Below the pieces are notes generated by a model. The model did not search any database. It had not been told where the DNA came from and was given only the letters and a program-made list of their open reading frames with translations. From Echinococcus granulosus (Eukaryota > Platyhelminthes > Cestoda > Cyclophyllidea > Taeniidae): a stretch of DNA of 64,000 bases. Location of the stretch: assembly GCF_000524195.1 (NCBI RefSeq), contig NW_020170392.1, positions 1,196,152 to 1,260,151 of the forward strand. The letters run 5' to 3'. This document shows positions 61,201 to 64,000 of the stretch, piece by piece (positions within the stretch are counted from its first letter, which is position 1; each line of letters starts with the position of its first letter). A program made the translations under genes and the position numbers.

Positions 61201-64000
61201 CTTTGCCAGATATGTTGATGAGTCATGAACGGGTAGGAAATGTCAGGTTTGCTGTCCACATAGGATTGAGGAAAGGCAGAGAACTGGAGGGTTGAAATGA
61301 GTTTAATTTTCGCATTTAGGCAAAACATTCGAACCAGCAAACGCCTGAAAGCCTACCTCTCCGCCTATCCCAATGGGAGAACCAGCGTTCCAGTTGTATA
61401 TTTACGGTGAGTTCAAGCACGGCGCAGTCAAAATGCCGCAAACACTTTCCGACGCCCAATTTAGCCACTTTATGGTATCTTATAGATATTCAACCTACAT
61501 GAAGATTTTCACCCCCTTCCGTCGTCAGAGTATTTCCAGGGCAACCATGTCCGTCTATTCCGTTGTTGTACACAACTGTCCTCTATTCACCGATCATTCC
61601 GCCAGTATTTTCTTTAAATTCTACTCCTACTCTCCTCTGCGACATGTCTACACAACAGATGTACAGTAAGTGAAAAAAACTTCCTATCTAGAATTTACTT
61701 ACCTCCTCACTGTTTCAGTAAATTAACCGGACGAATAAGTGAGAGGGCAGTTTTGCTGTTTACCGAGGAGCCGATATCGCTGAGAGGCAACGTGATAGTC
61801 TTGTGCTATCGGCTCAAACCGGAGAAACTCGAAAGGAGACGTGTTTTCAAGTGAGTTGGCGATTAATCAGGTAGAGGAAACCGTTGGCTAACGACTTTGG
61901 AAATAGTTATGCAGTGCGCTAGCAACTAAACACATTTGTGCCGTGAGGTTAACTATTAAACTGTGAATTGTATCTGTGTTGCGTTTAAGTTTTCAAATCT
62001 AACCGTAAAAATGCGCTCTATTGCCGTGAAATACACCGAAATAGGAAGAAATTTTGGGAGAAAATTTAGTTTATTTGCATAAGGATCAGTCATCAATGAA
62101 CATCTGCTCAGCATAGTGACTCGAATCATGCATTTCATTGAAATCGCTCCTTTTAAATTTTTTAATAATTTCTTTTTCGGAATTGGCATTGTAGACTCAC
62201 ATTCCATTCCTGCGAGGGTCACAAGCAAATGTTGACCTTCAAATACGATGCATTTGACGAAATTTCGGAAGGTAGTTGATCATATTTCACATAAGCACTC
62301 CTTAATTATTTGACGCTAAACCTGAAACTAGTACTTTCCTACTTAGCCGTACCAGCCACGTTTAAAATGGAACTCCATCTAACGCCAGTGATGGATGACA
62401 AGTCGGGTAAGTTGAAGCTGGAACATGTTGGCTATTATAAGACATTGCACAAAACCGACTTATTGCTTCCCAGTTCCCCCAGAAAGTACCATCGGAAATA
62501 ACTTTTTTCTGGAAAATACCAAGAAAATCCGCCATCGGAACAGTCAACACCTTCCGTTGGGTGACAGTATCGATCCGCTGAATATCATCGAATCACGAGA
62601 TATCCCATTGGAGGCAGTTCGACTTTCCGACTCGTTAGAAGATATCGACCATGTACCTAACCGGTCGAGTCTGCTGGCAAACACCCAGGTATTGGAAGAA
62701 GTCAGTCGTGAGCTAGTGCGGAACCGCAATCAAACATTCAACGACTTCTTTATGAACGCCTGCGGTCGGCAGGACGACAAACAGTGGGGTTTTCCCGTGC
62801 ACTTTAAACGATACGCTTCAAAACAGCCTCCATCACCGGACCTGCGAGGCCTGAAGGTCTCAAAAACCTCTGTAGAGGATTGGCCATCCAACTACGAAAT
62901 GTCAGATAGAGGCAGCATCGATTCTGGAGCTGGTCTGCATTCGGATGCTTCAGGTGGTAATTATTATTTCTACTGAAAGATATCAGTAGAGTTGTGTGTT
63001 TTTCAATTGCAGGGCGTGCATTTCCATGAATTTTGTTACAGATGCGTCTGAGAGGAGTCTGAAAAGGCTAACCAAGATCGGATTGACGAAAGTTAAGAAG
63101 AAAATCAAAGGTAATTGAATTCGTCTTTAAAGCGCTAAAATGTCTCAATTAACGCGTTGCCTAGGTACTAAATTTGATGTTGATTGTAACATCAAGATAC
63201 GTCAATATCCCACAAAAATAATTTGGTTTATACATGCAAACTTTAATGAAATAACGCGTTGTTATTATGTCCTGATCAGCAAAATGCGAAGGAAAATAAT
63301 TACCTACACTTGACTGCTTTGGCAGTAATTTTGAATAAATGAGGCAACTTTACACGGATTGACTTTGAATAAAAAAATATCCCCAAAAGTGTTAAAATTA
63401 AGGTGGTGTGGCGAAGTGCTTTTTCGCATTTGTATAACAGCGGAATTCTCAATTTTTGGGAGGAATTCCACTTTGCATTGGTTACATGGTAACTTATCAT
63501 TAATTTCCCTTGATTGTGTTTTGATTATTCATTTTTTTTGAAGCCTAGCTTTAAATATAAACATCGAAATTTTCGAGTCAAATATTAACAACTTTCTATT
63601 ACTAAATGCGAGAAAGGATCCATGTAACGGTATAGGCGTCGCCCACACACTTTGTACTACTCCGAAAACATAAAAGCGTATGGACACAAATTTTTTCTAC
63701 TGGATTTTACAAACGATATTAGGACTTATGAACATAACCCATAGTCAAGTATTAGCAAGTATTCAATTTCCATTACACCTTTAAGTTTGCAAATTAAAAG
63801 TCAACAGCCAAATTTGCGATCCATTTGCCTTTTAATGCAAATACTTTCCTAAACTTCGTGATAGGTGTTATTGACTTGAAAAAACATAAGTCCCCAAAGC
63901 ACAACAAATCCAGCAATGACGAACAACTGATGCCTCCACCAGTAAGCAGTGTGGTCCCCCATGCACGAACTGAAAAGACGACTCCAAAATCGGTGGCCTT
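52182..64000 (+). CDS. Tensin-like protein with inactive PTEN-like phosphatase and C2 domains (5' part)
   Basis: Exons: 52182-52280, 54595 to 54750-54757, 57747-57821, 57996-58096, 58425-58475, 59068-59261, 61320-61406, 61486-61665, 61719-61850, 62195-62271, 62347-62406, 62474-62953, 63042-63110, 63865 onward. From 57996 every junction keeps phase. About 630 residues: a Ser-rich leader (about 1-100), a phosphatase-like domain (about 100-290) and a C2 domain (about 290-420; SVYSVVVHNCPLF ... VYTTDV ... LRGNVIVLCYRLK ... LTFHSCEG), then a disordered linker and a Lys-rich stretch. Tensins link integrins to actin at adhesions; SH2 and PTB domains would lie right of the window. The active-site loop reads HAESPTATKR in place of HCxxGxxR, so catalysis is not expected. 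An auxilin/GAK relative is the main alternative, but no kinase precedes it. The first start ATG follows an in-frame stop. Exon 2/3 boundaries are uncertain. Confidence 0.8.
52281..54594 (+). other. Tensin-like intron 1, 2.3 kb
   Basis: Contains short ORFs at 52916-53241 and 53500-53780 with no family match. A splice-flanked stretch at 52522-52551 was rejected because it has a stop in the required phase. Confidence 0.4.
54595..54757 (+). CDS. Tensin-like exon 2 (Ser-rich leader)
   Basis: After acceptor ATTTTAG, reads in phase 0 through TASLYSEESSGFRQGSESDT and ends near VATQM. Three GT donors lie within eight bases; phase with exon 3 (G|AT) favours the second or third. Confidence 0.55.
55194..56246 (-). 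mobile_element. TRIM-like LTR element, copy D (degenerate ends)
   Basis: Same architecture and orientation as copy C: LTR-like ends at 55194-55393 and 56085-56246 and a matching interior. The primer-binding site (TGGTGGCAAGGGAAAGC on the minus strand) is retained. Both ends have decayed and no target duplication is visible. It lies in the intron between tensin-like exons 2 and 3, on the opposite strand. Confidence 0.75.
57747..57821 (+). CDS. Tensin-like exon 3 (start of phosphatase-like domain)
   Basis: Encodes TASNWETDRTSRGSRLDQVL then DRVF, the counterpart of the LDLxYVTERIxxxxFP strand that opens tensin and PTEN phosphatase domains. Donor GTAAAT, phase 1. The acceptor could be at 57746 or 57741. 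Confidence 0.7.
57996..58475 (+). CDS. Tensin-like exons 4 and 5 (phosphatase-like domain)
   Basis: Exon 57996-58096 (GDIKINHLACLAHIQKVIGE) and exon 58425-58475 (VFNCQDPDPNVTEMFDQ). Joined, they match the tensin helix followed by the YLLFNLSExxPDxxKL strand. The ORF continuing past 58096 into TSASSF is intronic (GTAAGT). Confidence 0.82.
59068..59261 (+). CDS. Tensin-like exon 6 (dead active-site loop)
   Basis: Encodes TVDCCFDLNSIPDLQSFIRF, CEMCYDWLASSNSNTVLFHA and ESPTATKRLLLLLFAYACFC. This is the helix, beta strand and P-loop of the phosphatase fold. The nucleophilic Cys is Ala, and the loop Gly and Arg are Pro and Thr. The longer open frame over 58979-59347 is out of phase and not used. 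Confidence 0.88.
59262..61319 (+). other. Tensin-like intron 6, 2 kb
   Basis: Flanking phases join directly. A GC-richer block at 60220-60650 is open on both strands, but without motifs or repeats recognised. Confidence 0.45.
61320..61665 (+). CDS. Tensin-like exons 7 and 8 (end of phosphatase fold, start of C2)
   Basis: Exon 61320-61406 (RTSKRLKAYLSAYPNGRTSV) and exon 61486-61665 (MSVYSVVVHNCPLFTDHSAS, then HVYTTDV). They are separated by a 79-base intron with GTGAGT and TTATAG ends. An unspliced reading is open in another frame but destroys the match before the C2 domain. Confidence 0.82.
61719..62406 (+). CDS. Tensin-like exons 9-11 (C2 domain)
   Basis: Exons 61719-61850 (VLLFTEEPISLRGNVIVLCY), 62195-62271 (LTFHSCEGHKQMLTFKYDAF) and 62347-62406 (ATFKMELHLTPVMDDKS). 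They match the GLLLKGDILLKCYH, VQFHTC and V-E-F strands of tensin C2. Phases 2, 1 and 1 fit throughout. Confidence 0.85.
62474..63110 (+). CDS. Tensin-like exons 12 and 13 (linker)
   Basis: Exon 62474-62953 is open for 160 codons with acidic and Ser-rich sequence (NVxxDxxHVPNRSSLL type; RGSIDSGAGLHSDAS near the end). Exon 63042-63110 is basic (LKRLTKIGLTKVKKKIK). Neither carries a known domain; they fit the disordered middle of tensins. Confidence 0.75.
63865..64000 (+). CDS. Tensin-like exon 14 (runs off the window)
   Basis: Opens GVIDLKKHKSPKHNKSSNDE in phase with exon 13 and stays open to the last base. Lys/Ser/Pro-rich linker. Confidence 0.65.

Noticed and set aside
61373..61485. Reading the left part of the ORF at 61373-61669 as coding
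   Set aside because: The stretch before 61486 is intron in that frame. Splicing 61406 to 61486 restores the expected transition from phosphatase fold to C2 domain.

Overview
The window is nuclear DNA from an animal, most likely a parasitic flatworm and probably a tapeworm. The genes are split into many short exons separated by AT-rich introns that range from under 100 bases to several kb. There is one 100-base assembly gap. Scattered through the window are short LTR elements with no coding capacity; from memory, such elements (terminal-repeat retrotransposons in miniature, TRIMs) have been described in taeniid tapeworms. The taxon is an inference. The gene families below were identified by reading exon translations by eye.

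Left third (about 2.1-23.5 kb, minus strand): the N-terminal two thirds of a TRPM cation channel of the TRPM2/TRPM8-like branch. Nineteen exons run from the start near 23.49 kb through the cytoplasmic melastatin homology regions to S1/S2 at 2.13 kb. Nearly all junctions keep phase. The pore, the TRP helix and the C-terminus were not found and should lie left of the window or in unrecognised exons of the first 2 kb. A cluster of CCAAT boxes lies just upstream of the start.

Middle (24-34 kb): mostly intergenic. It holds two full TRIM-like elements, four solo LTRs, the gap, and weak exons of an unassigned minus-strand gene at 30.5-31.4 kb. URM1, the ubiquitin-like sulfur carrier, sits as a single-exon gene at 34.3 kb (+). 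A small unassigned minus-strand gene ends at 35.36 kb. A complete selenoprotein S gene (SELENOS/VIMP, +) occupies 37.03-38.86 kb. It has an in-frame UGA for selenocysteine one codon before the final sense codon, and a convincing SECIS hairpin in the 3' UTR.

40-49 kb: scattered exon-like segments on the minus strand, which I could not assign (faint integrin-alpha resemblance), are interrupted by a TRIM copy that retains a perfect 5-bp target duplication. A promoter-like patch with octamer, E-box and CCAAT motifs lies at 47.2 kb.

Right end (52.2-64 kb, plus strand): the 5' part of a tensin-type gene with an N-terminal leader, a catalytically dead PTEN-like phosphatase domain, a C2 domain and the start of a linker. 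It continues past the window. A degenerate TRIM copy sits inside its second large intron.

The recognised genes are independent transcription units in both orientations, and no operon-like arrangement is evident. Shared themes are stress and redox biology (SELENOS, and URM1-dependent tRNA thiolation) and membrane or cytoskeleton signalling (TRPM, tensin), but no functional coupling can be argued from position alone.
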